Shown piece by piece: positions 41,848 through 50,805 of a stretch of 53,797 nt of DNA (within the stretch, counting starts at the first letter, position 1; the number at the start of each line of letters is the position of its first letter). The notes under the pieces are model-generated. The model saw only the letters and a list, made by a program, of their open reading frames with translations, was not told where the DNA came from and made no database searches. The translations under genes were made by a program, and so were the position numbers. The stretch is from an uncultured Granulicatella sp. (GTDB lineage: Bacteria; Bacillota; Bacilli; Lactobacillales; Aerococcaceae), in the NCBI RefSeq assembly GCF_938030755.1, contig NZ_CALHIF010000013.1, positions 1 through 53,797 on the forward strand, given 5' to 3'.

Positions 41848-42864
41848 ATGAGTTTTAAAATTGGAGATATTCAAATTGACAATAGCGTGGTTGTAGCCCC
41901 AATGGCTGGGATTTCAAACTCTGCTTTCCGTGTCACTGTAAAAGAATTCGGTGCTGGTTTAGTCGTGTGCGAGATGATTAGCGATAAAGGGATTCAATTT
42001 CGTAATGAAAAAACATTAAGCATGCTTCATATCGAACCAAACGAGTATCCACTGAGCGTGCAAATTATGGGTGGAAATAAAGATACTTTGGTCGAAGCAG
42101 CGAAATACGTGGCTGAAAATACAGAAGCGGCGATTATCGATATCAATATGGGGTGCCCAGTAAACAAAGTCATTAAAGCAGAAGCCGGAGCAAAATGGCT
42201 GTTAGACCCAAATAAGGTATACGAAATGGTAGCAGCGGTTGTAGACGCAGTGGACAAACCTGTGACGGTGAAGATGCGTACAGGATGGGACCACGAGCAT
42301 TTATTCGCGGTTGAGAATGCGCTAGCTGCAGAACGTGCCGGTGCAAGTGCGGTTGCGATGCATGGCCGTACTCGTGTTCAAATGTATGACGGGAAAGCCG
42401 ACTGGGAAATCCTAGGAGAAGTGAAGAAGAACTTAACGCGCATTCCTTTAATCGGAAATGGAGACGTTCGCTCTCCAGAAGACGCTAAACGCATGATTGA
42501 CATTGCAGGAGTAGATGGCGTTATGATTGGACGTGCCGCCTTAGCAAACCCATGGATGATTCGTCAAACGGTTCATTATTTAGAAACAGGCGAATTGCTT
42601 CCTGAAAATACCGTTCCAGAGAAAATTGAAATTGCAAAATTACACTTACAACGACTTGCCAACCTGAAAGGTGAAGCGGTCGCAACAAAAGAATTTCGTA
42701 AATTAGCGGGCTATTACCTAAAAGGGGTGCCACGTGCTTCCAAAACAAAAGTAGCCATTAATGAAGCTGAGAATTTACAAACGGTAGAAGCCTTATTAGA
42801 CCAATTCGTGGTAGAACATTTAGAACGTGAAGAACGTCAAAAACAACGCTTGGCAGAAATTTAA
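41848..42864 (+). CDS. dusB: tRNA-dihydrouridine synthase B
   Basis: 338 residues. Reduces uridine to dihydrouridine in the tRNA D-loop with FMN and NADPH. Visible: VVAPMAGISNSAFRV (FMN pocket), INMGCPVNKVIKAEAGA with the catalytic Cys, VTVKMRTGW, AMHGRTRVQMYDGKADW and IGNGDVRSPEDA. ATG 41848 has AAAGGAG ahead of it. It lies upstream of lysS, a conserved Firmicutes order. Confidence 0.95.
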   Translation: MSFKIGDIQIDNSVVVAPMAGISNSAFRVTVKEFGAGLVVCEMISDKGIQFRNEKTLSMLHIEPNEYPLSVQIMGGNKDTLVEAAKYVAENTEAAIIDINMGCPVNKVIKAEAGAKWLLDPNKVYEMVAAVVDAVDKPVTVKMRTGWDHEHLFAVENALAAERAGASAVAMHGRTRVQMYDGKADWEILGEVKKNLTRIPLIGNGDVRSPEDAKRMIDIAGVDGVMIGRAALANPWMIRQTVHYLETGELLPENTVPEKIEIAKLHLQRLANLKGEAVATKEFRKLAGYYLKGVPRASKTKVAINEAENLQTVEALLDQFVVEHLEREERQKQRLAEI

Positions 42865-42884
42865 GTAAAAAGCCTTGAAATACT

Positions 42885-42913
42885 TTCAATAAAGCCTCTT
42901 CTTTTGGTACAAT
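42885..42913 (+). promoter_or_regulatory. Likely lysS promoter
   Basis: TTCAAT (42885-42890), 17 bases, TACAAT (42908-42913), about 45 bases before the lysS start. Confidence 0.45.
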
Positions 42914-42958
42914 AAGGAGAGTTATGAAGAACAAGCAGCGTTCAAAGGAGGAACAAAC

Positions 42959-44464
42959 GTGTCTTTCGAAGTAGAAACACAAGAAACATTAAATGACCAA
43001 TTACAAGTTCGTCGTGAAAAAATGAGTCAATTACGCGAAAAAGGAATCGATCCTTTCGGTACAGGATTCAAACAAAAAAATACAACTGAAGAAATCCACA
43101 ATCAATTTGAAGGAGCTACAAAGGAATCACTTGCTGAACAAGAGCCTGTAACAGTTCAAATTGCGGGTCGTATGATGACAAAACGTGGAAAAGGGAAAGC
43201 TGGTTTTGCCCACATCCAAGATGGCAAAGGCCAAATCCAAATTTACGTGCGTAAAGATACTGTTGGAGATGATGCGTACGAAGTCTTCACAAAAGCAGAC
43301 TTAGGAGACATCGTTGGTGTTGTAGGGACTGTCATGGTCACAAATACGGGAGAGTTATCTGTTAAAGCGGAGCAATTCGTTCATTTAACAAAAGCACTTC
43401 GTCCACTTCCTGATAAATATCACGGATTAACAAACGTAGAACAACAATACCGTCAACGTTACTTAGACTTAATTAGTAACCGTGACAGCTTCGACCGTTT
43501 TGTAACCCGTAGTAAAATCATCCGTGAAATCCGTCGTTACTTAGACGACCGTGATTACTTAGAAGTGGAAACTCCAGTACTTCACACATTAGCAGGTGGG
43601 GCAAACGCTCGTCCGTTTATCACACACCATAATGCGTTAGACATGGAATTATACATGCGTATCGCTACAGAATTACACTTAAAACGTTTAGTCGTTGGTG
43701 GGATGGAACGCGTATACGAAATCGGACGTGTTTTCCGTAACGAAGGAATCGACACCACTCACAACCCTGAATTTACTTCAATCGAAATCTATACAGCTTA
43801 CACAGACTACAAAGATGTTATGGATTTAACAGAAGGAATCATTTCAGACGTTGCTGAAAAAGTACTAGGAACAACATTAGTTCCATATGGCGAACATGAA
43901 GTGGAATTAAAAGCTCCATGGAAGAGAATTCATATGGTAGATGCGATTAAAGAAGTAACAGGTGTTGACTTCTGGCCACAGATGACTGACGAAGAAGCAC
44001 GCGCCATCGCGAAAGAAAAAGGCGTGAAAGTCGAAGATTCAATGACATTTGGACATGTCGTGAACGAATTCTTCGAAACATTCGTTGAAGAAACATTAAT
44101 CCAACCAACCTTCATCTACGGACATCCAGTGGAAGTATCTCCACTAGCGCGTAAAAACGATGAAGACCCACGTTTCACAGATCGTTTCGAATGCTTCATC
44201 TGTACGAAAGAGTACGGAAATGGCTTCACGGAGTTAACAGACCCAATTGATCAACGTGAACGTTTCATGAAACAAGTAGAAGAAAAATCTGCGGGGAACG
44301 ACGAAGCACATCCACATGATGAAGACTTCATCCAAGCGTTGGAATATGGTTTATCTCCAACAGGGGGGGTAGGAATCGGAATTGACCGTTTAGTTATGTT
44401 ACTAACAAACAGCCAATCAATCCGAAACGTCTTATTATTCCCGACTATGAAAAACTTAGACTGA
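42959..44464 (+). CDS. lysS: Lysyl-tRNA synthetase, class II
   Basis: 501 residues from GTG 42959 with AGGAGG upstream. Charges tRNA-Lys. The N-terminal OB-fold anticodon domain (VQIAGRMMTKRGKGKAGFAH) precedes the class II core: motif 2 in IGRVFRNEGIDTTHNPEFTS and motif 3 in GGVGIGIDRLVMLLTNS. Highly biased codon use (CGT, GGA, GAA) agrees with strong expression. Confidence 0.97.
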   Translation: MSFEVETQETLNDQLQVRREKMSQLREKGIDPFGTGFKQKNTTEEIHNQFEGATKESLAEQEPVTVQIAGRMMTKRGKGKAGFAHIQDGKGQIQIYVRKDTVGDDAYEVFTKADLGDIVGVVGTVMVTNTGELSVKAEQFVHLTKALRPLPDKYHGLTNVEQQYRQRYLDLISNRDSFDRFVTRSKIIREIRRYLDDRDYLEVETPVLHTLAGGANARPFITHHNALDMELYMRIATELHLKRLVVGGMERVYEIGRVFRNEGIDTTHNPEFTSIEIYTAYTDYKDVMDLTEGIISDVAEKVLGTTLVPYGEHEVELKAPWKRIHMVDAIKEVTGVDFWPQMTDEEARAIAKEKGVKVEDSMTFGHVVNEFFETFVEETLIQPTFIYGHPVEVSPLARKNDEDPRFTDRFECFICTKEYGNGFTELTDPIDQRERFMKQVEEKSAGNDEAHPHDEDFIQALEYGLSPTGGVGIGIDRLVMLLTNSQSIRNVLLFPTMKNLD

Positions 44465-44534
44465 TCTAAATATTAGATTTTCTCGATTTCATCGGATTTG
44501 ACTCCCAAAGAGAGAGTTTAATAGCATTTTTTAA

Positions 44535-44579
44535 GGCTACCATATCTGGTATTTAACCGGATATAGGTAGTCTATTTTT
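44535..44579 (+). terminator. Terminator of lysS
   Basis: GGCTACCATATC pairs with GATATAGGTAGTC with one bulge, then TATTTTTA. Confidence 0.7.
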
Positions 44580-44870
44580 AGATAGATTTGTTTTTTTGAT
44601 AATATTTGATGTAATTTTCTACAATTTTAATAGAAGATGAGCTTATTATTTCACCTTTTAGGTAGAAAGATTCGAACTTTAGAGAAGAATGGAAGTTTTC
44701 AATAGAAGTATTATCTGCGGGGGCCCCTTACGTTATAGGCTGAGGATAATGTTTTGTTCTTTATATAGATTATAGTATTCTGCAGAGATATAAACCATAT
44801 TTTAATTACCACGTGGTAGAATATCCTTAGCTAAATTGATTCGATTGAATGTATTTATAACGAAATTAGT
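44578..44870 (-). pseudogene. IS3-family transposase, C-terminal remnant
   Basis: On the minus strand one frame reads GAPADNTSIENFHSSLKFES then ENYIKYYQKNKSI and TAA, the DDE C-terminus of IS3/IS150-type OrfB with the Glu of the triad (IENFHSSLK). A frameshift near 44738 separates it from AEYYNLYKEQNIILSL and, further upstream, DILPRGN. No ends are recognisable. Long inactive. Confidence 0.7.
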
Positions 44871-45386
44871 ATTACGTTATGAATCGTGTATAAGGAAGAA
44901 ATTTCTCGTTATATAAATCCATATGGGAGATAAATCTAATAATTCTATCTATAGACCGATTGATCTTCCTTCTAATAGTCTCTTTGATAATCATTGGTGA
45001 AAAGTCTGTCTCAAAATGAAACAAATCGATATTAAGACTCCAAATAGGAACACATTAAATAAACTATATTAAGTCATTAGATAAATTTATAATACTTGAG
45101 ATGTATATTTAACTCTAGCATTTCGTATTTTTTTATTATATTTATACAAGCTTATTTCTATGGCTTTATTTTTTTATGTTGACATAATAGGCGACATTTT
45201 TCTTGTCAGAAGATACCTCTATGAGCATTTGATAATATTGTGTCAGAACCATATTGGCGATATTTCTGAGGAAGAGATAAGCTTCAAGGAGTAAAATCTT
45301 TGTTAAATCGCACCAAAGCAGCTGAGTGCCCCTTTACCCTCTTTCTTTTTCCTTGTACAATGAAGCTGTAGAGAGGACGTGGAACT
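44871..45386. other. AT-rich gene-free stretch
   Basis: Possibly the further decayed 5' part of the IS3 element up to about 45010. Around 45210-45295 a start-less frame ends DISEEEISFKE, another fragment. No promoter-quality or RNA structure beyond this; the amidase ribosome site is at its right end. Confidence 0.35.
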
Positions 45387-46835
45387 ATGTGGAAAGACGC
45401 CATTGAGATGCGAGAGGCTGTAAGGAATCAGGAAGTCTCTCCGGTTGAATTAGTACAAGAAAGTTTAGAAAAAATCCAAGCATTCAATCCCGAGTTGAAT
45501 GCGGTTGTTCACATCCAAGCAGAGCGGGCGCTAGAAGAAGCGAAGACGCGCTCGTTTGAGGGCTTACCGTTTGGAGGCGTGCCGCTTCTATTGAAAGACC
45601 TCGGGCAAAATCAAGCGGGGGAACCGTCAAGTTGCGGTAGTAAACTATTAAAGGACATCCCCATGAAACGCACCGACAACTTTGTGAAGCGTCTGGAAGA
45701 GGCCGGGTTTATTATCGTGGGACGGACGAATATTCCCGAGTTTGGATTTAAAAATATGACGGAAGCCAAGCTCTGGGGGCCGGTGAATAATCCCTATGAC
45801 CTGAAACGTAATGCCGGGGGGTCTAGCGGTGGCGCAGCAGCAGCCGTTGCAAGCGGGATGGTGCAGATTGCAGCAGCCAGTGATGGAGGCGGTTCGATTC
45901 GTATTCCCGCAAGTTTCTCAGGATTACTAGGTTTGAAGCCGAGTCGTGGTCGAATTCCTGTCGGTCCTGGTAGCTATCGTGGCTGGCAAGGCGCTTCGGT
46001 GAATTTTGCGATGACAAAAAGTGTGCGCGATACACGTGAACTGTTGCGCGCTTTGCAAGTCGAGCAGAAGGATAGTCCGTTTTTAGCGCCACTGATTCGC
46101 GAGTGGAAAGTCCGTTTAGAGCGTCCGCTTCGAGTGGGGGTCATTGAGAAATCCCCGATTGAGAGCGTGGTCGCTCCAGAAGCTAAAGCCGCGCTTCGTA
46201 AGGCGGTTCATTTCCTCGAAGACATCGGCTGTGAAGTGGAACCCATCGGCTGGCCTGTCGACGGTGTGGAAGTGATGAAGAATTACTACTTAATGAATAG
46301 TGTCGAGACCGCAGCGATGATGCAAGGTTTGGAAGCCAGTCTTGGACGAGCGCTCACCAAGGACGATATGGAACTGATGACATGGGGCATTTATCAATCC
46401 GGACAGAACATTCTTGCTAAAGATTACAGTGTAGCTCTTGCCAAATGGGATACTTACGCACATGCGATGGAGAAGGTGCATGAGGAGTTTGACCTTATTC
46501 TAACGCCGACTGTGAGTGATGTGGCGCCTCTTCAAACGCAATTTCCGATGGAGGAATCGGTCCGTCAAGCGCTCAACCATATCGAAGAACTCAGCGTCCC
46601 TGAGCAACAAAGTGTGATTTGGCGGATGTTTGATCGCACCTTGGCCTTGACGCCATTTACGCAATTATCGAATATTACAGGTGCGCCTGCCATTAGCTTG
46701 CCGGTGTATCTGAGTGATAAAGGCTTACCAATCGGCGTGCAGTTCATGGCACCTCGTGGGCAAGAGGCATTACTCTTGCAAGTGGCAGAGTGGTTTGAAG
46801 AGCAAGGGCAGTTTGAAATGAGACAGTTCAGCTAG
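45387..46835 (+). CDS. Amidase-signature enzyme
   Basis: 482 residues. The Ser-cisSer-Lys triad of the family is visible: Lys70 in GVPLLLKDLG, the Gly/Ser-rich loop RNAGGSSGGAAAAVASG (Ser146/147) and the nucleophile Ser170 in DGGGSIRIPAS. It hydrolyses an amide bond. GatA is a relative, but gatB and gatC are absent and the sequence is more like stand-alone amidases. GC is higher than the surroundings. It ends 11 bases before an FAD oxidoreductase gene, so the two are likely one operon. Confidence 0.9.
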   Translation: MWKDAIEMREAVRNQEVSPVELVQESLEKIQAFNPELNAVVHIQAERALEEAKTRSFEGLPFGGVPLLLKDLGQNQAGEPSSCGSKLLKDIPMKRTDNFVKRLEEAGFIIVGRTNIPEFGFKNMTEAKLWGPVNNPYDLKRNAGGSSGGAAAAVASGMVQIAAASDGGGSIRIPASFSGLLGLKPSRGRIPVGPGSYRGWQGASVNFAMTKSVRDTRELLRALQVEQKDSPFLAPLIREWKVRLERPLRVGVIEKSPIESVVAPEAKAALRKAVHFLEDIGCEVEPIGWPVDGVEVMKNYYLMNSVETAAMMQGLEASLGRALTKDDMELMTWGIYQSGQNILAKDYSVALAKWDTYAHAMEKVHEEFDLILTPTVSDVAPLQTQFPMEESVRQALNHIEELSVPEQQSVIWRMFDRTLALTPFTQLSNITGAPAISLPVYLSDKGLPIGVQFMAPRGQEALLLQVAEWFEEQGQFEMRQFS

Positions 46836-46846
46836 GAGTGAACAAG

Positions 46847-47968
46847 ATGACTAAATCAGTAGCAATCGTAGGAGCTGGGATTGTAGGGGCAACGGCGGCC
46901 TACCAACTCAGCAAAAAAGGAATGGCCGTGACCGTTTTTGATGCGGGAGTCGGTCAAGCAACCAAGGCCGCGGCGGGAATTATTTGTCCGTGGCTATCGC
47001 AACGCCGCAATAAAGACTGGTACCAACTCGTATCGCATGGGGCAGCGTATTATCCTATTTTAATGGAACAGTTACGTGCGGATGGCGTCACGGACTTGCC
47101 GTATGAACAGGTTGGGGCGTATATTTTCAAACATACTGAAAAACAACTCAAAAAGGTGGAAGAAATGGCGGTCGAACGCCGAGTGGATGCGCCAATGATT
47201 GGAGAAGTAGAGGCACTATCCAGAGAAGATGTCGCAAAGGTGATTCCAGGATGGGCGAATCCAGATGGGGCGTTGTATTGTAGCGGTGGCGGTCGTGTTG
47301 ACGGAGAAAAACTTGTAGCCCTCCTTCTAGAGCAAGCCGAAAAAAACGGAGCTACAGTGAAGCATCAAAAAGTTTCTTTATCCAAAGAAGGCGAAGACAT
47401 TCGAGTGGTAGAGGATGGAGAAGTCCTTCCTTTTGATGCCGTGATTCTCTCCAGTGGCGCTTGGGTCAAGGAATTATTAGAAGGGCTCGACTACTATGTG
47501 GATGTTCGTCCGCAAAAAGGGCAATTGATCGAATTGGAACTAGAAACGACGGAAGATACCTCAAAATGGCCGGTGTGCATGCTTCATGGAGAAATCGATA
47601 TCTTACCATTCCCTGATGGCAAGATTTTAGTAGGGGCGACGCATGAGAATACGCAAGGGTTCGATTTGACGCCAGATAAAGCGTTGTTAGAGGGCATGTA
47701 TACAGAAGCCTGTGCAAGTTTGCCATCGTTAAAAGAGGCGAAACGAAGCGGGGTTCGTGTAGGAACACGCGCGTATACTTCCGATTTTCTACCATTTTTT
47801 GGGAAAGTTCCGGAAACTTCGAATGCCTTTGTGGCGAGTGGACTCGGTTCTTCGGGTCTGACCAGTGGCGTTTGGATTGGCGAATTATTAGCGCGGTTAT
47901 CGGCAGAAGAGAGCGTTGATTTTGCCATTAAAAACTATCCTCCCAAAAATTATATAAGAAAAACATAG
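46847..47968 (+). CDS. FAD-dependent D-amino-acid/glycine oxidase-family protein
   Basis: 373 residues. The dinucleotide-binding motif is VAIVGAGIVGATAAYQLSKK at the N-terminus. The DAO-family landmarks GIICPWLSQRRNKDWYQLV, VRPQKGQLIELELE and the closing SGLGSSGLTSGVWIGELLA are clear. It oxidises an amine or amino acid; the substrate is unknown. ATG 46847 has GGAGTG upstream. Together with the amidase it suggests degradation of an amide-linked amino compound, which is inference. Confidence 0.88.
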   Translation: MTKSVAIVGAGIVGATAAYQLSKKGMAVTVFDAGVGQATKAAAGIICPWLSQRRNKDWYQLVSHGAAYYPILMEQLRADGVTDLPYEQVGAYIFKHTEKQLKKVEEMAVERRVDAPMIGEVEALSREDVAKVIPGWANPDGALYCSGGGRVDGEKLVALLLEQAEKNGATVKHQKVSLSKEGEDIRVVEDGEVLPFDAVILSSGAWVKELLEGLDYYVDVRPQKGQLIELELETTEDTSKWPVCMLHGEIDILPFPDGKILVGATHENTQGFDLTPDKALLEGMYTEACASLPSLKEAKRSGVRVGTRAYTSDFLPFFGKVPETSNAFVASGLGSSGLTSGVWIGELLARLSAEESVDFAIKNYPPKNYIRKT

Positions 47969-48060
47969 AAACAAAATATAATTTTATTTGTGTTTTGAAT
48001 AAAAATTTAGTATTCTATTAGAAGTAATTATGTAACTTTTTATAAAAGGAGGAAAAACGA

Positions 48061-48444
48061 ATGTTAAAAGAGTTTAAAGAGTTTTTAATGCGTGGGAATA
48101 TCGTTGAATTAGCTGTAGCCGTTATTATTGGTGGTGCTTTTAAAGCAATTGTTGATTCATTAGTAAAAGATATTATCTCACCAATCATCGCAATGGTGGC
48201 TAACACTGGCGATATCGCAGCAGTTTCATTTAAATTAGGTTCTGCTCAAATCGGTATTGGAGCGTTCATCGCTGCAATCATCAACTTTGTCATTGTTGGA
48301 GCGGTATTATTCTTAATCGTTAAAGGAATGAATAAAGCTGCTGAATTAGCAAAAAGTAACAAACCTACTGAAGAAGCTGAACCAGCTGCACCAACTGCGG
48401 AAGACTATTTAAAAGAAATCCGCGACTTATTAGCAAACAAATAA
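48061..48444 (+). CDS. mscL: Large-conductance mechanosensitive channel
   Basis: 127 residues. Opening MLKEFKEFLMRGNIVELAVA is followed by VIIGGAFKAIVDSLVKDIIS (TM1, hydrophobic gate), a periplasmic loop, TM2 (IINFVIVGAVLFLIVKGMNK) and the C-terminal helix TAEDYLKEIRDLLANK. Releases solutes under hypo-osmotic shock. AAAGGAGG precedes the ATG. Confidence 0.97.
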   Translation: MLKEFKEFLMRGNIVELAVAVIIGGAFKAIVDSLVKDIISPIIAMVANTGDIAAVSFKLGSAQIGIGAFIAAIINFVIVGAVLFLIVKGMNKAAELAKSNKPTEEAEPAAPTAEDYLKEIRDLLANK

Positions 48445-48452
48445 TCGTTGAG

Positions 48453-48479
48453 AAAAGCCGAGAACCCTCTCGGCTTTTT
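48453..48479 (+). terminator. Rho-independent terminator of mscL
   Basis: AAAAGCCGAGA pairs with TCTCGGCTTTTT across CCC. Confidence 0.85.
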
Positions 48480-48520
48480 ATGTGCAAAAAAATAAATAAA
48501 ATGGTGATGGAATAAAAGGA

Positions 48521-48873
48521 TAAAATTCGTTGAACCATTGTGAATGAGTGTGTGCTTGAGGGAACAGGAGAAGCTTCGCTTCGTTTCTTTGGATTTTAGA
48601 GGAAAGTACATCGTCGGATAAACGAGTTCAGAATCAGTTTTATTATTGAAAGAGTTATAGTGGGGCACCGGTTCGAGCCTAGGTCTCTCACCTTTAAAGC
48701 CTCAAAGCGGACGTACGGAATAAATTCTTACGTCCGCTAATTCGTTTTAATGCTTAGTCCCACTATTCTTTCAATAAACTGATTTTTTTCGTTTATCCTC
48801 CTTAGGCGTTTGGATGGAATCCAAAGAAACTCGCACACTTCTATTTTTCAAACACAATGGTTTGACGAATTTT
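48521..48873. repeat. Large imperfect inverted repeat, about 350 bp
   Basis: The outer ends match 19 of 21 positions (48521-48542 against 48853-48873). Further in, GTTTCTTTGGATT (48583) pairs with 48818-48830, GGATAAACGA (48616) with 48789-48798, AATCAGTTT...TTGAAAGA (48632) with 48768-48786, and ATAGTGGG (48657) with 48759-48766. No open reading frame fits. It could be a decayed MITE-like element or a structured RNA. Confidence 0.65.
48706..48738. repeat. Perfect hairpin in the apex of the large inverted repeat
   Basis: AGCGGACGTA (48706-48715) and TACGTCCGCT (48729-48738), 13-nt loop. Confidence 0.7.
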
Positions 48874-48934
48874 TCTTTATTTTTTGAGCGAAAAACAAGA
48901 GGGTCTGGCTTTTGAACGATTAAAATTTACTTCG

Positions 48935-49345
48935 TCGACCACCGGACCATCCGAAAAATAGGATACGAAGAAAAGCGTTTAGAAACGAATCACTGGACCA
49001 GAACAACGCAAGGGACTGCTTGCAGTCGTGCGGATTTTCTGGGAAGTGGACGTCGTTTCTGCTTTTCTGAGTTCAACTAACAGGATGAGAGACATCGCGC
49101 TCAGAAATGGACCACTGGACTGGAACGCCGTAAAGAACGAGAAACGTTCTGCGGACGTTACGGGAAGTGAACGCCATTTCTGCGATAGTGAGCTCAACTA
49201 CCAGGATGTGAGAAAAGGCGTTAATAGGTGATGACGGTTCGCAGGTTAGACGCAAAGGACTGCTTGTAGTCCTGCGGACTAACCTCGAAAGGCTTGAGCC
49301 TATGCCTTTTCGAGCTCAACTACACAGCATACAACACAGAAAGGC
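48935..49345. repeat. Degenerate tandem units with conserved stem-loops
   Basis: About three units of 110-130 bases start near 49005, 49125 and 49250. Each has a hairpin near its start (GACTGC/GCAGTC; GAACG/CGTTC; GGACT/AGTCC) followed by TGCGGA. Units 1 and 2 share GGGAAGTG. All three share GAG(C/T)TCAACTA; units 1 and 2 then continue with CAGGATG. A leader unit near 48935-48970 is weaker. Stems keep pairing while sequences change. No convincing protein is encoded on either strand. Confidence 0.55.
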
Positions 49346-49356
49346 AGAAGCAAAAA

Positions 49357-49384
49357 ACGGATTCACACTGTGAATCCGTTTTGT
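49357..49384. terminator. Bidirectional terminator
   Basis: AACGGATTCAC-ACT-GTGAATCCGTT is perfect, flanked by A-rich and T-rich runs. It ends the minus-strand gene at 49437 and would also stop plus-strand transcription through the repeat region. Confidence 0.85.
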
Positions 49385-49436
49385 TTCGTAATTTATTGCC
49401 CGCACCGTTAATAAACCAGTGCCAAGAGCGTTCCTC

Positions 49437-50231
49437 TTAGTTATGAGTTGTTTCGACAAGCTTTTCTAGGTATTCTAAGAGTTGGTTTAAAGTGTCTAGT
49501 GTTTCTTGTGGTTTGTCCCATTGATAGAGATTTTTGAAGTAAGTTTGGATGTTTGCTTCAAAATCTTGTGGGAGAAGAGCGCAGTTTTCTTTTGCGTATG
49601 ACAGCATCCGTTTTTCGCCAGGGTGTAATTGCTCATTCAAAGCAAAGAGAAGGTCAAAATAGGAAGCAAAGAACTCGCTACTTCTGTGGTTCAAGGCAAG
49701 AACGTCCTTGCGTTTAAGGGCTTTTTTGATTTGCTTTGAAAAAGCGGGCAAGGATTTTTCGAGTAAAAGGGACTGTCTCTCGATGATATTCCGCTTCAGA
49801 TTCGCAGGGTAAGGGATCTGGTATTTGTTCTGAAGCGCGGTGTATCGGTTTTCTTGGTCGTATAGAACTTTGCTATGAAGCAAGTTGTACCACATACAAG
49901 TCGTGTACGCATTTTGAGGTTGATGTTCTAGAACCACCTTCTGTAAGTCTTTATCAAAATCATCCAAGGAACGATAGATAAATTCAATTTCAATTCCATT
50001 ATTTAGAATGCAGTCATCTTCCACTTCCCAAAATTGATTTTGGATTTCCATATACGAACAGTACTTGCCGAGTAGTTTTTCGCGGATTTCAGGATCAATC
50101 GGAGCTTTCAAATAGACATAGACATCATAGTCTGAATCTTGATCATACTGTTCTCCAGCTCTGGAACCTCCAAGGACCACGGCTTCGACTTGCTCTAGTT
50201 GTGCTAATTCTTCAAAAAGTTTTTCTGGCAT
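49437..50231 (-). CDS. Nucleotidyltransferase-domain protein (DUF4037-like)
   Basis: 264 residues from ATG 50231, which has GGGAGG eight bases upstream; the frame extends 11 codons further. The nucleotidyltransferase core is VVLGGSRAGEQYDQDSDYDV (GGS...DxD), with IEIEFIYRSLDDF giving the third carboxylate. The C-terminal half is helical (ERQSLLLEKSLPAFSKQIKK) with HRSSEFFASYFDLLFALN. Resembles streptomycin-type or DUF4037 nucleotidyltransferases; substrate unknown. Confidence 0.82.
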   Translation of the reverse strand: MPEKLFEELAQLEQVEAVVLGGSRAGEQYDQDSDYDVYVYLKAPIDPEIREKLLGKYCSYMEIQNQFWEVEDDCILNNGIEIEFIYRSLDDFDKDLQKVVLEHQPQNAYTTCMWYNLLHSKVLYDQENRYTALQNKYQIPYPANLKRNIIERQSLLLEKSLPAFSKQIKKALKRKDVLALNHRSSEFFASYFDLLFALNEQLHPGEKRMLSYAKENCALLPQDFEANIQTYFKNLYQWDKPQETLDTLNQLLEYLEKLVETTHN

Positions 50232-50317
50232 CCTCTTTTCCTCCCTTTCAGTCAGTAAGTTCATTGTAGCAGAAATTCATTCAGATGCAATCTATATTTT
50301 TCTAGGAAAAAAATAGG

Positions 50318-50323
50318 TATAAT
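50318..50323 (+). promoter_or_regulatory. -10 element of the EamA-like gene
   Basis: TATAAT preceded by GG, about 33 bases before the start codon. No good -35 is visible. Confidence 0.4.
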
Positions 50324-50355
50324 AGTAGAAAGATGTAATGAAAAGGGTCTTTCAA

Positions 50356-50769
50356 ATGTGGATTGTATTTGCGTTGTTATCGGCTGTGTTTGCGGCGTTA
50401 ACATCGATATTTGCAAAAATAGGAATTGATGGTGTAAATTCGAATTTGGCAACAGCGGTGCGGACGGTTGTGGTCGTTGTGATGTCGTGGTTAATAGTGT
50501 TTATCACGAATAATCAGTCAGGACTGGCACAAATTAGTAAGAAGAGCTGGGTATTTCTCATTTTATCCGGGCTTGCGACAGGGGCGTCATGGCTGTGTTA
50601 TTACCGAGCGCTTCAACTAGGAAAGGCGACTGAAGTGGCTGTGGTGGATAAACTGAGCATTGTTTTCACCTTGATTTTGGCGTTTATTTTTTTACAGGAT
50701 ACGTTTACAGTGAAATCACTCATCGGTTGTGCGCTCATTGCAACAGGGACTATTTTAATGGTGTGGTAA
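50356..50769 (+). CDS. Half-size EamA/DMT-family transporter
   Basis: 137 residues, five hydrophobic helices (the single EamA unit; many relatives have two). Motifs FALLSAVFAALTSIFAKIGI, AVRTVVVVVMSWLIVFITNN, WLCYYRALQLGKATEVAVVD and GCALIATGTILMVW match the family. It likely works as a dimer to export or import small metabolites. ATG 50356 fits the family N-terminus; ATG 50338 is too close to the promoter. Confidence 0.82.
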   Translation: MWIVFALLSAVFAALTSIFAKIGIDGVNSNLATAVRTVVVVVMSWLIVFITNNQSGLAQISKKSWVFLILSGLATGASWLCYYRALQLGKATEVAVVDKLSIVFTLILAFIFLQDTFTVKSLIGCALIATGTILMVW

Positions 50770-50772
50770 CTA

Positions 50773-50803
50773 AAAAATCGTACGGAAGCTCCGTACGATT
50801 TTG
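50773..50803. terminator. Bidirectional terminator
   Basis: AAAATCGTACGGA-AGC-TCCGTACGATTTT between convergent genes. Confidence 0.85.
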
Positions 50804-50805
50804 TG

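Noticed and set aside
45387..46835. gatA (Glu-tRNA amidotransferase subunit A)
   Set aside because: gatC and gatB are not adjacent and the neighbour is an amino-acid oxidase; a general amidase is safer.
48596..48612. GAGGAAAGT resembling conserved region I of RNase P RNA
   Set aside because: The next conserved bases and regions IV/V are missing; the match is too short.
48661..48700. tRNA-like T-arm (GGTTCGAGCC) in the loop of the large inverted repeat
   Set aside because: The flanking bases do not form a five-pair T-stem or an acceptor stem, and no D or anticodon arm is present.
49028..49231. 67-codon open frame in the tandem repeat region
   Set aside because: No ribosome site, no recognisable composition, and the repeat layout is explained by hairpins that ignore codon phase.
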